DNA of 64,000 nt from Marsupella aquatica (Eukaryota > Marchantiophyta): positions 1,860,001 to 1,924,000 of the forward strand of contig OZ316899.1 in the NCBI GenBank assembly GCA_973895155.1, written 5' to 3'. The position numbers and the translations under genes are program-made. Positions 1 through 10,323 of this stretch are shown here, one piece after another (the stretch's first letter is position 1; each line of letters opens with the position of its first letter). The notes below the pieces were generated by a model. That model saw only the letters and a list, made by a program, of their open reading frames with translations, was not told the DNA's origin and searched no databases.

Positions 1-412
1 TCAGTCAGAAGGAGTCATTTTGCTATTTGTGTGTCGCATTAACTTGTTTGAAGATTGCCCACATCAACCAAGAAGGGAGTAAGCAAGGTAGTAAGAGTTG
101 GATGTGTCGAGCTGAGAGAGGTCTTAGCGGCTTACCCAAGCCAGTTGGGGATCATTCCGGCGGCGGAATCCAAACATACCTAAAGGAAGACCAGGAGAGG
201 AGGACAAGGGAAGGCATAGAAGAGGCCGGCTACCTATCTCATGACCCTATGAAGGATCTGTCCAGTATATGTGTGTAAAATGTTAGTAGAAGGAAGTTAG
301 CAGCGTTCCATGCCTCTAAGCCGCGAAACCGGCCTCGCCAAGAGCAAAACCTACGAGAATCGGCTTGTGCAGGGGGGTTTCTTGGGTTCAGGGAGCCAGG
401 GGACGCACCACA
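1..412 (+). mobile_element. F1 element, 3' end only (copy F1-c)
   Basis: This is the non-coding 3' tail of an F1 element whose body lies left of the window. It closely matches the tails of the copies ending at 20,741 and 38,001, including the stretch that ends GACGCACCACA. It abuts a gypsy fragment at 413, so it is an independent insertion into that older element. The expected 5-bp target duplication on the right would be ACTAG (413-417); its left partner is outside the window. No protein is supported here. Confidence 0.8.
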
Positions 413-597
413 ACTAGGCAGAGGTGAATGGCTGGTAAGAGCCCCTTGCTCTTGCTCCTCTCCAAACACTTCTTCTTCAGTCCATTGGCTCACCATGTTC
501 AACATGTATACCTCATCCTCAGATTTGGTACTCAACTCATCGGAAAGCTCAGAATCATATTCATCCAACTCATCAGTGGTCTCTCCTTGATGCTTGT
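413..597 (-). pseudogene. Gypsy pol fragment, part 2 (continues from 20,747)
   Basis: Read on the minus strand this is the continuation of the retropepsin-encoding frame that stops at 20,747. Joining 20,747 to 597, with one copy of the CTTGT duplication kept, gives one continuous acidic linker (Ser/Asp/Glu-rich, containing DEYDSELSDELSTKSEDE) after the protease. The F1-a element at 598-20,741 separated the two parts. The piece is cut off on its left by F1-c at 412. Confidence 0.7.
593..597. repeat. Target-site duplication of F1-a (partner 20,742-20,746)
   Basis: CTTGT occurs directly before the TGTGATGCC start at 598 and directly after the CACCACA end at 20,741. It marks the insertion of the whole nested block 598-20,741 as one F1 element. 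A 5-bp duplication with TG...CA ends is what retroviral-type integrases produce. Confidence 0.85.
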
Positions 598-699
598 TGT
601 GATGCCTAGCTAGGAATCACTAGGCCAGTTTAAATGGTAAAATCAGGAGTATACCCTGGAAACACATTAGTATAGTAACAAAAACAAGAAAAATATAAA

Positions 700-2101
700 C
701 AATTAAGGGTGACTATGGAACCCGAGCCAAGGCCGGAAGTAAGGACGTCGGGAGAGGGAACACAATTAGGGTTAGGGCGCGCTAAGTACCGGCGGCTATG
801 GGTAACTAACGGGAAGAAAGACCAGGCAGGGGGGGTAAGGATCGATCGCAAGGAATGGTGGCTCATTTGCAAGCACGAACTAAGCAGACGACTACGTGAA
901 GCAACTACTGTCAGCAGCTTAGGCAAGCACTTGGGGAGGGAGCAGATACCGACTATCAATTCAAGGAAGGGTATGAGCAACGTCAATCAGGCTGCTCATT
1001 TTGGGGATGCCTGTTAGAATGGGCAACTAAGTACATTGGGACCTACGAGGACAAAGAATCGGAGAGAGCCGCTAGAGAATGGTAGGAGCTCGCTCAACTA
1101 TGGGAGCTGCAAAAGTTTGCCTTCTTAGGAGGAGAACTCATCACGGCTGAATTCTTGTGGACACCTACTGGCAACGAACTCGACAATCTTCTATTTTGTG
1201 AGAACCGAATAGTCAGCATCCGGGAAGCCATCAACCGCTGCAACGACATACACTGGGAGTTGAAGGGTAGCACGGAGGGGTGGACGAAGGCAACCGTGCT
1301 AGGAGAAACATCCACGGCAGCAGCTTTGAAGAGGAAAGGGAACGCCAATGAAGTGACCACCCCTGCAATGAGAACAAGGTCGGCGGCACCAAGGAAGCCA
1401 GCCAAGCAAGGGAGCAGGAGGCAGGACGAAGCCGAAGAAGAGGAGGTCGACCCCATCAATGTCGTTCCGACAAGAGATGACACCTAGAAAGGCTGGGCGG
1501 CGACCCTCCCCGAGGAAGTGCAATTACACTTTGCACGTGAAGAGGATGCATGCTTTACGACTATGCAGACTTGGAAGTACCAGGGCTTCATGGCCAGATC
1601 CGGCTTGGAAGCTTTTGTGAAATTACCATGGCTGAAGCCGGAGGTGCCGGATTCAGACTTATTAGAATTTGTGGGATCATGGAAACCTGAGACCAATTCC
1701 ACAAGGGTGTATGGGAAGGATTTCTATCTCACTCCATGGGTGATTGCCGAAGTGTTTGGCTTGCCGATGGGCAATAAGACCAAAGTTGATACCCAGAAGA
1801 CCTTGCCAGACAAGGAGTTCCGATCGTTCCCAGGGCCATCAACGAAGAATGGCTTCTTTCGGAACACCTGCACCAACCCGCACATAAGAGAGATCATCGA
1901 TTTCGTGCGGGTAACCATGCACTGCAACTTGCCAAGGCCAGAGATCGGCAAGGCACAGGTCTACCTAGCGGAAAGGCCAGACCCAAGCCGAGACTACACG
2001 GGTACCTCCTCACCCAACTGAAGAAGATCTTGAAGGAGGAACAGTAGGCGATCGGCATGGGAAGCGTGTCCCGGGGGCTATCACATGCCGCTGTTGTGCC
2101 A
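700..2101 (+). pseudogene. F1 protein remnant, N-terminal part
   Basis: Reading-frame pieces at 709-1,017, 1,155-1,487 and 1,518-2,021 match, in order, the first 440 or so residues of the intact F1 protein at 33,460. They include the segment with VFGLPMGNKTKVD and the STKNGFFRN...CTNPHI stretch. Several stops and frameshifts break it (for example TAG codons near 1,015, 1,082 and 1,486). It is interrupted at 2,102-2,106 by the inverted element 2,107-6,961 and resumes at 6,967. It is clearly non-functional. Confidence 0.85.
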
Positions 2102-2799
2102 GTATGTGTGGCACGGTTCCCAAGACCTCTAACACCGAGAACTACCCTCAACCAATCATAAACCACTTGGTTATGTCGGTCCTCTTTCCTTACGACAGCT
2201 ATTCAGCTTGGAAATGCGATACTCTCCTTGGGTCCACACTTACCGGACCGATTCTTTCACTGGGCTTGTGAATTGTGCACAACTGAGACACCTAATTCCT
2301 CTTTAACTTCTTCAGGTATATTTGTATTTCGCCCCCGAAATGTACCTCTACGGCTTAATTTCTTAAGCCGGCTGAAGGTCTTTTTCAGACTGACTCAACC
2401 CACACTTCACCGACTAACACTCTCAATCCTCACTGTTCTCTCAGAGTTTGATTTGGGCAGTCTCCAATCAAGGCAATGCGATTGTATTTTGCTCAACAGT
2501 TCACCCTATCTGACTTTAATCGATCAAGCAACAGATATCATAACACTCAACTTCTTGGATGGCAAGAATCTACGAACTATGCAACGAAGCCAACTCAATT
2601 CAAACAATTGCTCAAAAATCCAAGGGAACTGGTGGTTTACTGATACCCTGCGGTCTAGATTTAGCCGAGAGCTTCCTGTGTTTACAACAATACAGATTAA
2701 CACTAAAGCCTTGACTAAGAAAAAGCCCCTAAAACCACGCTGCCCAGGTTTTTATCCTTGCAGCGCTATAAAAAAAACAACAAAGATCCTAACCACCAC

Positions 2800-4254
2800 A
2801 CATGGCCTTCCACCGTCTTCAACTTCATCGTTAAGCCGTAGTATCTCGACCTTGGCCGTCTTCAACTCCTCATTTAAGATCTGCACGATCTCCAACTCTT
2901 GCTTATCTACGGCTGCTTTCAAGGAGTCGTTGATACCTTCCAGTTTTGTGACCTTGTTCGTCCATGCCTGCTTTGTCCTGGTTAGCTCCTCCTAAAGCTC
3001 CTTGCGTATCTGTTGAACTCGGTTTAGGTGATCATTGGCCGCCGTGCACATGGCGTCATCATGCTTTTCACGCATGGTCTCCAACCGGTCGAGTAACTTA
3101 TCATACTTCCTTTGGGCTTCTACCAAGGCCTTTTTGCTCTGGGTGGCCTGCTCCTTAGCCGTCTTTCTGAGCCTCTCAACTTGGCAATTTAAACCCTGTA
3201 CCTCTACTTTTGAATCGGCTAACTCTAGCTCTATCTTCGTCAACTTTTCCTTGATCTGTTGGTTATCCAATTGGTAGTTTTCCAATTGGTTGTTTGCCAC
3301 GTCCAATTCCTGCTGCCTAGCCAAGAGATCCTGCTGAGTTGGTTGAGCAGACTTTGTCTTAGCAACTTTGGCCTCCATGGAGCGAAGTCGAGCGATTACT
3401 TCCTCCTTCTTCAATCGCTCCAATGTCATTGCCTCCTCCAGTCTCGTCTGATCAGCCATTTCTTTTCTAAGAAATGGCCCGGATTCCAACTCGTTGCCGA
3501 AGATTTCTAAGGCTAAGAGTCCACACATGTCTCCATACTCCTTAGCCCGATTTCTTGCATAGTTTGACCTCCCAGGTGATACTGGCATCTACCATCAAGG
3601 TCGTCTCTCCCAAGCTTCAGCCCGTAATTGGTCAAAGTTAGTGAGAGGTTCGGCTTGCCTCTCACTAAGCCGTCTTATTCCTTCTGGCCACTCACCTCCT
3701 GGTAGCTGGCATTCGTGTTCTGCATTCCGGGCCCCCCACTCCTTAATCTTCTCATGTAGCCCGGCTTCAGCTTCCTTCATCTTGTCGAATTCCAATGGCG
3801 TCACATCTAGATACGGAGGAGATTCTGGCATTTTCTGGTCCTCCGGTTTGCCATAGAAGACCATAGGAAGTCTTCTACAAAGCCTTCCCATCGTTCTAAC
3901 TCCTGGGACCGGCCTCTCCCCATGATCGACATAGTTGTCGTCGTAATCATCCACATTGACCTGACTACCTAACATGCCGGCCTCTCCTCCAAAGCCCCCA
4001 ATCTCCTCCTCTAAAAATTGTTGGGCTGCAACTAGTTGACCTTCCACCACGGATCCGTTCACTTGGGCTCTGTTAGAAGCTTTTACAACCGGCCTCTCCT
4101 GGCCTCGGCTTACCTCCTCGTCTGTCTCCGAATCCATTTGCTCGTCATATTTCTTTCTCTCTTCGGCAGTCATCTTCCTCTCGACCAACTGGATGCCTGC
4201 ATATGGATTATTGCGAGTAGCACTAGTAGAAACCGGGGGGTATTTAGACCCCAT
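2800..4254 (-). pseudogene. F1-b protein, C-terminal coiled-coil part
   Basis: Two open stretches on the minus strand (4,254-3,595 and 3,588 to about 2,800) match the C-terminal half of the F1 protein, including the AWE.RP and YGDMCG.LALEIFG.ELE motifs followed by long heptad-like coiled coil rich in Leu, Lys, Glu and Gln. A TGA and a TAG separate the stretches around 3,590. The upstream end, at 5,312-5,480, is cut off by CACTA-1. Removing CACTA-1 with one TAG duplication joins the frame as ...NPLHRPT then RNNPYAG..., matching the intact F1 copy. Confidence 0.75.
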
Positions 4255-5308
4255 AAAACAACTATTCAGTACCGTATAGGACTTGGAAACGACTGGGAAG
4301 GACTCCAGTCCTTTATAGGACTATGAGTCGTATGTTTTGTTACTATAATCAACTGAGTCCTTTATAGAACTGGTTTATAAGTCGTTTTATAGACTGGATT
4401 TTCAGTCTATTGTAGTCTTTGTGTGGGTAGGTTTGGTGAGTCTTTTTTAGTCTTTTATGGACTGCGATGGTGAGTCGTTGGGAACGACTCAAAAGGTTAT
4501 GGAGGGTAGTCTTTAAGTATACTTTGTGGGTTTATAAAACGACTAAAGTAGACACTTTGTGGGGTATGTACAAGTCTTTCATGTCAACTGGAAATGAGTG
4601 ATGAAGACCCCACTATACTACTTGGAATGAACTCACTCTTGTGCACAAATAACACATTCCATTCATGTTTTATTGTGTACTTGGAATGAACTCACTCTAT
4701 AAGGTCACCATTCACCATGTTAACATTAGAACCTCACACAAATTTTCAGAAAGCCATCTTCTATACCATGTACACTAATATGAATTCACAGATTCAAACA
4801 TCATAGACTACAAAGAAGGTCACAAAGCATTTGTCTATACCATACACACTAATACTTAAATGATACAAAACAGATTCAAGTATCATAGACAATCACCATA
4901 GAGCCATAGTTTGACATCAATCACTTGTTTCATATATACAGAATTCAGAAATATCAATGTCACACACAACGGCTCCTTCATCCTCTTTACCAAATGGAAA
5001 AATTGGTACAAATATTTCTTGGATCTTTCCAAGGCACTGTCAAAATGTAACACATGTCACATGATTCTATCTACACTTGCATTCAGTCACTGCAGACTAA
5101 CACACTCTGATGGCCAGAGCACAAGAGATCCTACTGCATGTGCAATTATTTCCTGAGGTGGATCATCGTCTCTATTCGGAAATGGCAAATTAGGCCGGTG
5201 TTCATGTGAACCGGTGCAATGGTTTTGAGTCATTTGAAGTTGCAAAAAAGGACTTAGTGGCCTTAGTCCTATAAGGTTTGGTCTAAATTGCCCCGGTTTC
5301 TACTAGTG
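4221..5308. mobile_element. CACTA-1: non-autonomous CACTA/EnSpm element, 1.09 kb
   Basis: It starts CACTAGTAGAAACCGGGG and ends CCCCGGTTTCTACTAGTG, with TAG duplicated at 4,218-4,220 and 5,309-5,311. These are the terminal repeat and 3-bp duplication of the CACTA superfamily. From 4,221 to about 5,190 it is nearly identical to the reverse complement of the right end of CACTA-2 (about 59,480-60,454). Its last 110 or so bases match the other end of CACTA-2. It is therefore an internal deletion derivative of that element or a close sister. It has no gene; the open frame at 4,911-5,156 is a shadow also seen in CACTA-2. It must move by borrowed transposase. Confidence 0.93.
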
Positions 5309-5615
5309 TAGGCCGGTGTAACGGATTTCTCACTACATCATATGTTACTACCTCTGGCTCCTTGATAGGGGAATGCTCCCGTTCTCGTGTTGCCTGTGTT
5401 GCCGACCTCCTCCCGTGGCGTCGTATGTTTAGAGGCTCCTCGTCCTCCTCCACTGCCTCAAGTGGTGCAGTGATCTGCATCCGCTCCTATATAGGCAACA
5501 CTGGTGCAAAAGACTGGCTTCTTGCATAACGGCAAAGCAATTGCAGATGGTACCCTAGTCTGGATACCGCTCCTTCCCCAATGCTCTGCTTCTCTTCGTT
5601 TAATGCCTTCTTTAA

Positions 5616-6773
5616 CTACATTAAGAGATAGCCGTTGTAGTCTCGGCTTGCATCGATATTCTCTACCAAAAATACCTGGGCTTTGCCAATTTCTGCTCTC
5701 GGTAAGGTACAATGCAATGTGACTCTCAGGAAATCAATCAGCTGCCCTATATGTGGGTTGGTACATTGATTCCTAAAAAACCCATTCTTAGTGGAAGGCC
5801 TTGGAAATGACCTGAACTGGTCGTCCGGCAACATCTTTCTCTGCTCCACCTTTGTTTTCCTTCCTGTTGGTAAAGCGAACACGGCTTCGATAAGCGCAGG
5901 AGTTAATTCGAACACCTTTCCATACAGCAACGTTGTGTTGGAACAAGCCTCCCAGCATCCCACGAAGTCCAACAGATCCTCATCCGGTATGTCTACCATT
6001 CTCCAGGGCAACCTGACAAAGCCCTCCAACCCAGTGTCATTCATATATCCTGCATATTTGTTATCCTGAATGGCACTGAAGACCTCATCCTCATCTCTTG
6101 CGAATTGTAATTGTAAATCGGCAGGTAACCTGTTCGCCCACCCTGTCATGTTTTTATCTTCTACAGCCCGATCTCTAATTGGCCCGGATTCCATCTTGAT
6201 TGGTCTCTCCAACCTAGTTCGCTTTGCTGGAGTTGCAGATGCCGAACCTCCCTTGCGCTTCATCTCTTCAGTGCCTGAATACTCCCCAAGAATAGCTGCC
6301 TTTGTCCACTTTGCAGTGTGACCCTTCAATTCCCAAAGTGGTTGCCCGGCGTTCTTGATTGCCTCCCTGATCCCCACGACCTTATTCTCCCGAATTAGCA
6401 ATTCGTCAAGCTCCGCACTGGTGGGTGTCCACGAGAACTTTTCCAATACCTCCTCCGTATCTACAAATGCCGATTTATGAATTTCCCACAATCGCGCAAG
6501 CTTTGCTCGTTCTCTGGCTGCGCGCTCCGGCTCAACGTCTTCATACGTAGGTATCAGCTGCCTTGCTTCTTCAAGCAAACAGCCCCAAAACTTCTCTGCC
6601 TGATTCACCGTGTTCATTCCACCGAATGCCAAGAACCTGCGCAATTTCTCAAACCACCTCCCTCGTTCGATCGGCAGCTGATTTTCTAGGTTGATCGAAC
6701 AAGCAATTGCACTAGTGTACAGAGTGTCGGTCCCCTCCTTACAAAGCCGCCTCCTGATGGCTTGCGTGATCAA
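5616..6773 (-). pseudogene. F1-b protein, N-terminal and mobile-domain part
   Basis: An open stretch of about 385 codons on the minus strand. It aligns over its length with the intact F1 protein: an AERARLARLWE-type helical segment, a W-T-P-T-S motif, a short basic linker, then the core with LPW, LTP..IEAVFALP, STKNGFFRN.QCTNPHI and IDFLR. This core resembles what is annotated in plants as a putative plant transposon protein domain (my recognition, unchecked). The open frame has no good ATG at its upstream edge, so the true start or a spliced leader is unclear. Downstream the frame breaks up. Confidence 0.7.
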
Positions 6774-6966
6774 GCCCTGATTAGGTCATAACCCTAATCC
6801 CACTTAATCGCGACCGTTGGATCAGATCCTATCACAATTTCCCCCGAACATATTGAAATCGGCTTCGATCTTTATAACTCCCTAATTATATCTACCTAAT
6901 CTTTATTTAGCCATTATTTTAGGCTTAACTAAGTACTTCGTGATCCTGGCACGGCATCACAGTATG

Positions 6967-8401
6967 CTCAAAGTCAGATCTTTGCCCCGGTACTTCCACT
7001 GCAGGCAAGGACCCCAGAGGAGGTTTTGGAACAGAGGCCGGCAACAGAGAAACCAAACCAGCCCGAAAGTCCTACAATCAAGCAGGTGTTTAGGCCGAGG
7101 ACGGAGGACTTGCTGATGCAGCAACCAGGCATGCAGAATCTGCTGAAATTGCTGGAGAAGGAAAAGAGAACGGCAATGGCACAGGTACAAGACACTCCTT
7201 CAGAGGTCGGCCTAAGCCGACTCATGAAGGAAAACCCCTTTATCTGAGCCAAGGAAAGAAGGAGGCCGGAACATGAGCCGGGGGTTCGAATGTATGTAGG
7301 AGCCTCAAGTCCTGTAGCCGAGGGAAGGCAACCTAAGGCTCCTGTTTAGGAGAAACAGAGGGAAGAAGATAGGCTAAAAGCCAGAGGAGGAACTAGGACC
7401 TGCTAGCTATGATCGGCAGGAGGCCGTGTTCACGGCAAGACCAGGGGAGCAGCGGGGGGAGCCGGTAGTCCAAGCAGTGGAGGAGGCGGTGGAGGACTAC
7501 GGCAATGATGACTCCAGCTACGGGTCGGACCATCATGTCCCAGGAATAAGGACCTGTGGCCATTTCATCCCCACGCTTCCAAGAGTAGTTTGAGGGGACC
7601 CCACCCAGCAGAACAGCCCCGAGTCCCCCCCGCCAGATGTTGCTCCCCCGAGCTTTGACGACATAAAATATACGGCACAAGAGTTGTAGGAGCGACTCAG
7701 GGAGGAAGAGAGGGTAGCCCTGGCTAGGGAGAAAGATTTACCAGGGGGAGAATGGCCAAAGGACATCAGGCGGCTTGTAGAAAAACAAAGCAGCCCTCCA
7801 ACCATGATAGAAGAAATCCGCAAGGCGGCTTGGGAACAAAGGCCACGATGGTTGATGCCGATGACTTCTACTCACTCCACATATGCTAAAGAAAGAGCCA
7901 TGGAGTACGGGGAGATGTGTGGAGAACTTGCGCTCAGCATCTTTGGGGAGGAGTTGGACCAGGGACCTTTTTTCCAGAGGGAGATGTTGGAAAAATGCCA
8001 ATTAGAAGAAGCGGTGGCTTTGGAGAGAAGAAAGAAAGACAAGGTCATCCGTTGACTTAGGGCAAGGGAAGCCAAGGTGGAAGACCTGAAGGCAGCTAAG
8101 AAAGCCCAAGATGAGTTGCGGATTAAGCGGCATGAGCTAAACATCATGCAAGGGCAACTGGATACCGCTTAGTCTGATAATCAGATTATCAAGGATAAAC
8201 TGACTTGGACCCAGGGGGAGTTGGCCGTTGCGGTCAAGGAAAGGGAGAAGTGGAAGCGGGAGCTGAGGGACGCAAAGAAGGCCCACATAGCAGCCAACAA
8301 TCGGGCCATGGCGGAGACTAGGAGAAGGGAAAGGGCGTTGAAGGGGGAACTCGAGGATATCCGCGGAGCCCTTGAGCAGAAGGAGGCCGAGTTAGGGAAA
8401 T
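6967..8401 (+). pseudogene. F1 protein remnant, middle part
   Basis: This continues the F1-a gene after the nested F1-b insertion. Pieces at 7,026-7,247, about 7,500-7,800 and 7,804-8,420 align with residues of roughly 460-925 of the intact protein, including the AWEQRPRW and YGEMCGELAL motifs and the start of the coiled coil. In-frame stops occur (for example TAG near 7,349 and 7,687, TGA near 8,055). At 8,393-8,401 it is cut by MULE-A and resumes at 18,986. Confidence 0.85.
8393..8401. repeat. 9-bp target-site duplication of MULE-A (partner 18,977-18,985)
   Basis: TAGGGAAAT is present on both sides of the insertion and once at the equivalent place in the uninterrupted copy (around 36,205). 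A 9-bp duplication is the signature of Mutator-superfamily transposition. Confidence 0.93.
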
Positions 8402-8831
8402 GGGTAATTGTAACGTGCAAGCAAACAATAGAATTTTTGCTTGCACAGGCAAGATTTCACCTTGTATTGGGCCCCAAAAAAGATGTGGAATCTTCCTCGC
8501 TAGCATGAAGACCCTGTTCAATCATTAAATAATGACACAAGAAATGCGTAACGATGAGTATTTTCTAGTCCCTTGAATGCACTAGATCCATTTCCGATCA
8601 GTTGAAATAACATTTTCTTCAGGCCAGCAAAATTGCTAGTCTAATGACGCCAACACATTGAGCCACTCACACAAGGTAGGGCTCCACGTACAGGCTTCCA
8701 CATGTGAAAATTCCCACCCGAGGAAGAGTAATAACAAAAAAGTACTACGTAATTCCCGCGTGACAAGAATCAACGTGTCATTACTGTCTAGGAAAGGAGG
8801 ATTAAGGCCGTTTGGACACTAATTAAGTCAC

Positions 8832-9609
8832 TTGCAAGTGAACGGGACAATTACCGTTCGAACCAGAGGCAAACCCAAGGCGGCGAACCGTCCACTTAAA
8901 CAAAGCCAATCACCCAAAAACCACCAGTCTTCCAAAGCATTCTCCCGATCACTTCCACCGCGTCCAACTCAAGCTCTTTCATTCAGAACTGCTATCAGTG
9001 TTCCAAGTTCTCAACGCTCACCAGATCCAATTTAGGTAAGCGCGGTTCTATGGTTCTGAGCTATTTTCAGGGAATAACTCTCCGACAAGGCATGACATTC
9101 ATCGTATTTCATCGTGAAAAGTGTTTCCATTTGTTGAATGTTGTTCTTCTTAATCACTGTTTGGGTTTCGTAAGTGCAGAGAAATGTCAGGGGTTCCAAG
9201 CAATCCTCCTCAAGGGAAATGGCAACTTGAGATCCGTCGTTACAACCCGGCGACGGATGGCCCTCTAGAAGATGACTCTCCGCCGAAGCAGAAACCCAAT
9301 GCAGAGACTGTGAAGGTCTCCGCAGATAGCAGTGTCCCAACCGCACTTGGTCAATCTGTTGGATCGTCATCATCAGTGAGGAGAACACCGACTCCTCCAA
9401 AGTCAGGTCCAGCAAAGTCTTCACCAAAGCCGAAGGTGGATACCACACAGCGCAAGGCCGTATCGAAGAGGAAGAGGCTTGCAGAAGAGGAGCAATATTG
9501 GATTGATAGGGAGATCCATGACTAATGGACCGAGGAACGTCGCCTCTTTGGATTACGATTCTGAGTCAGACACTGACTCCAATGCATGGAAGGCGGCCAG
9601 CCCCTGAGC
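8832..9609 (+). CDS. Small basic Ser/Pro-rich ORF of MULE-A, with probable 5' leader intron
   Basis: The ATG at 9,184 opens 113 codons ending at 9,525. The product is rich in Ser, Pro, Lys and Arg (PPKSGPAKSSPKPK-like) and has no domain I recognise. Upstream, TTTAG|GTAAGC near 9,035 and TGCAG near 9,180 look like a leader intron that places the ATG just after the splice. At 9,519 an overlapping frame continues to 9,609 with an acidic Asp/Ser tail (DYDSESDTDS), which may be the original C-terminus after a frameshift. The position at the element's left edge suggests an accessory factor, but no function is visible. Confidence 0.4.
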
Positions 9610-10323
9610 GGAGAGTCAGGTTGTGGGTTTACTGAAAATTTTGTAGTTTCAAGCGAATGACATGTCCTCATGTACTTTCAATATGTATGAGAAGTAAAGT
9701 TTGTGTGTTCCTTTCCTTTCTCTGTGTTGCCCTTGAATGACATTTTGTCCATAGTACGTTTATTTGAGCCCCACTTTCCTTGAATATATCGTTTATTTGG
9801 GAGACACAGATGGACCCTTCCCAGACTAGCGATATCGCTAGTATAGGACTGACTCTACATTTCAGATTAATCTTCGATGGGTTCATCTTAGATAATCAAT
9901 TTGGCAGAGTATTACCTCAACAACTTGAGGGAACAATTCCCTCCCAAGAACACATCCTGTCACTGTATAGTAAACTTTATTGCTCATATTGCATCCTAAA
10001 CTCCGTTGATCAGACTAGCAATCTCGCTAGCAAAAAACTGGCGTCATTTTGATGATCAAACCCTGAACTACATACATCCTTGTCCATAGGTGAACACGGC
10101 TGGAAGTCGGACATTTCTGTCCGGATGTTGCAGACTTCCTAAGACTAGAGAGATCGCTAGCCATAAACAACGAACACAAACACCATATAATATAACATTA
10201 TGGACCTTGCTAACATTATGGTTCACTCGGTGAAAACAGATTAATGTTTGTGAAACCACAAACTCGAGTAATCCATCCCACTACCCTATAATTAGCATCT
10301 CCAATAAATGACTAGTCCCCTAT
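9610..10323. other. MULE-A non-coding stretch with three palindromes
   Basis: No credible gene is visible. It contains palindromic sites at 9,825-9,842 (perfect, ACTAGCGATATCGCTAGT), 10,015-10,030 and 10,145-10,160. It lies between the small ORF and the 3' end of the transposase gene. Confidence 0.7.

Larger units (their letters stand above)
2107..6961 (-). mobile_element. F1-b: diverged F1-type element, inverted, nested in F1-a
   Basis: On the minus strand it begins TGTGATGCCGTGCC at 6,961 and ends CCGTGCCACA at 2,107. GTATG is duplicated at 2,102-2,106 and 6,962-6,966, and the F1-a reading frame continues on either side, so both borders are secure. It again has TG...CA ends and a 5-bp duplication but no long terminal repeats. 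It carries its own diverged F1-like gene in several pieces and was later hit by CACTA-1 (4,221-5,308). Outside the coding pieces, 2,107 to about 2,800 looks non-coding. Confidence 0.85.

Noticed and set aside
27-278. Small ORF repeated at 27, 20,347 and 37,601
   Set aside because: It lies in the non-coding 3' tails of F1 elements; the repetition reflects element copies, not a conserved gene.
2228-2995. 255-codon plus-strand open frame
   Set aside because: It overlaps the minus-strand F1-b coiled-coil region and non-coding DNA, has no domain, and is judged a shadow.
4911-5156. 81-codon ORF in CACTA-1
   Set aside because: The same frame appears on the opposite strand in CACTA-2 at 59,519-59,764, overlapping the end of the TNPA-like gene; it is an antisense shadow.
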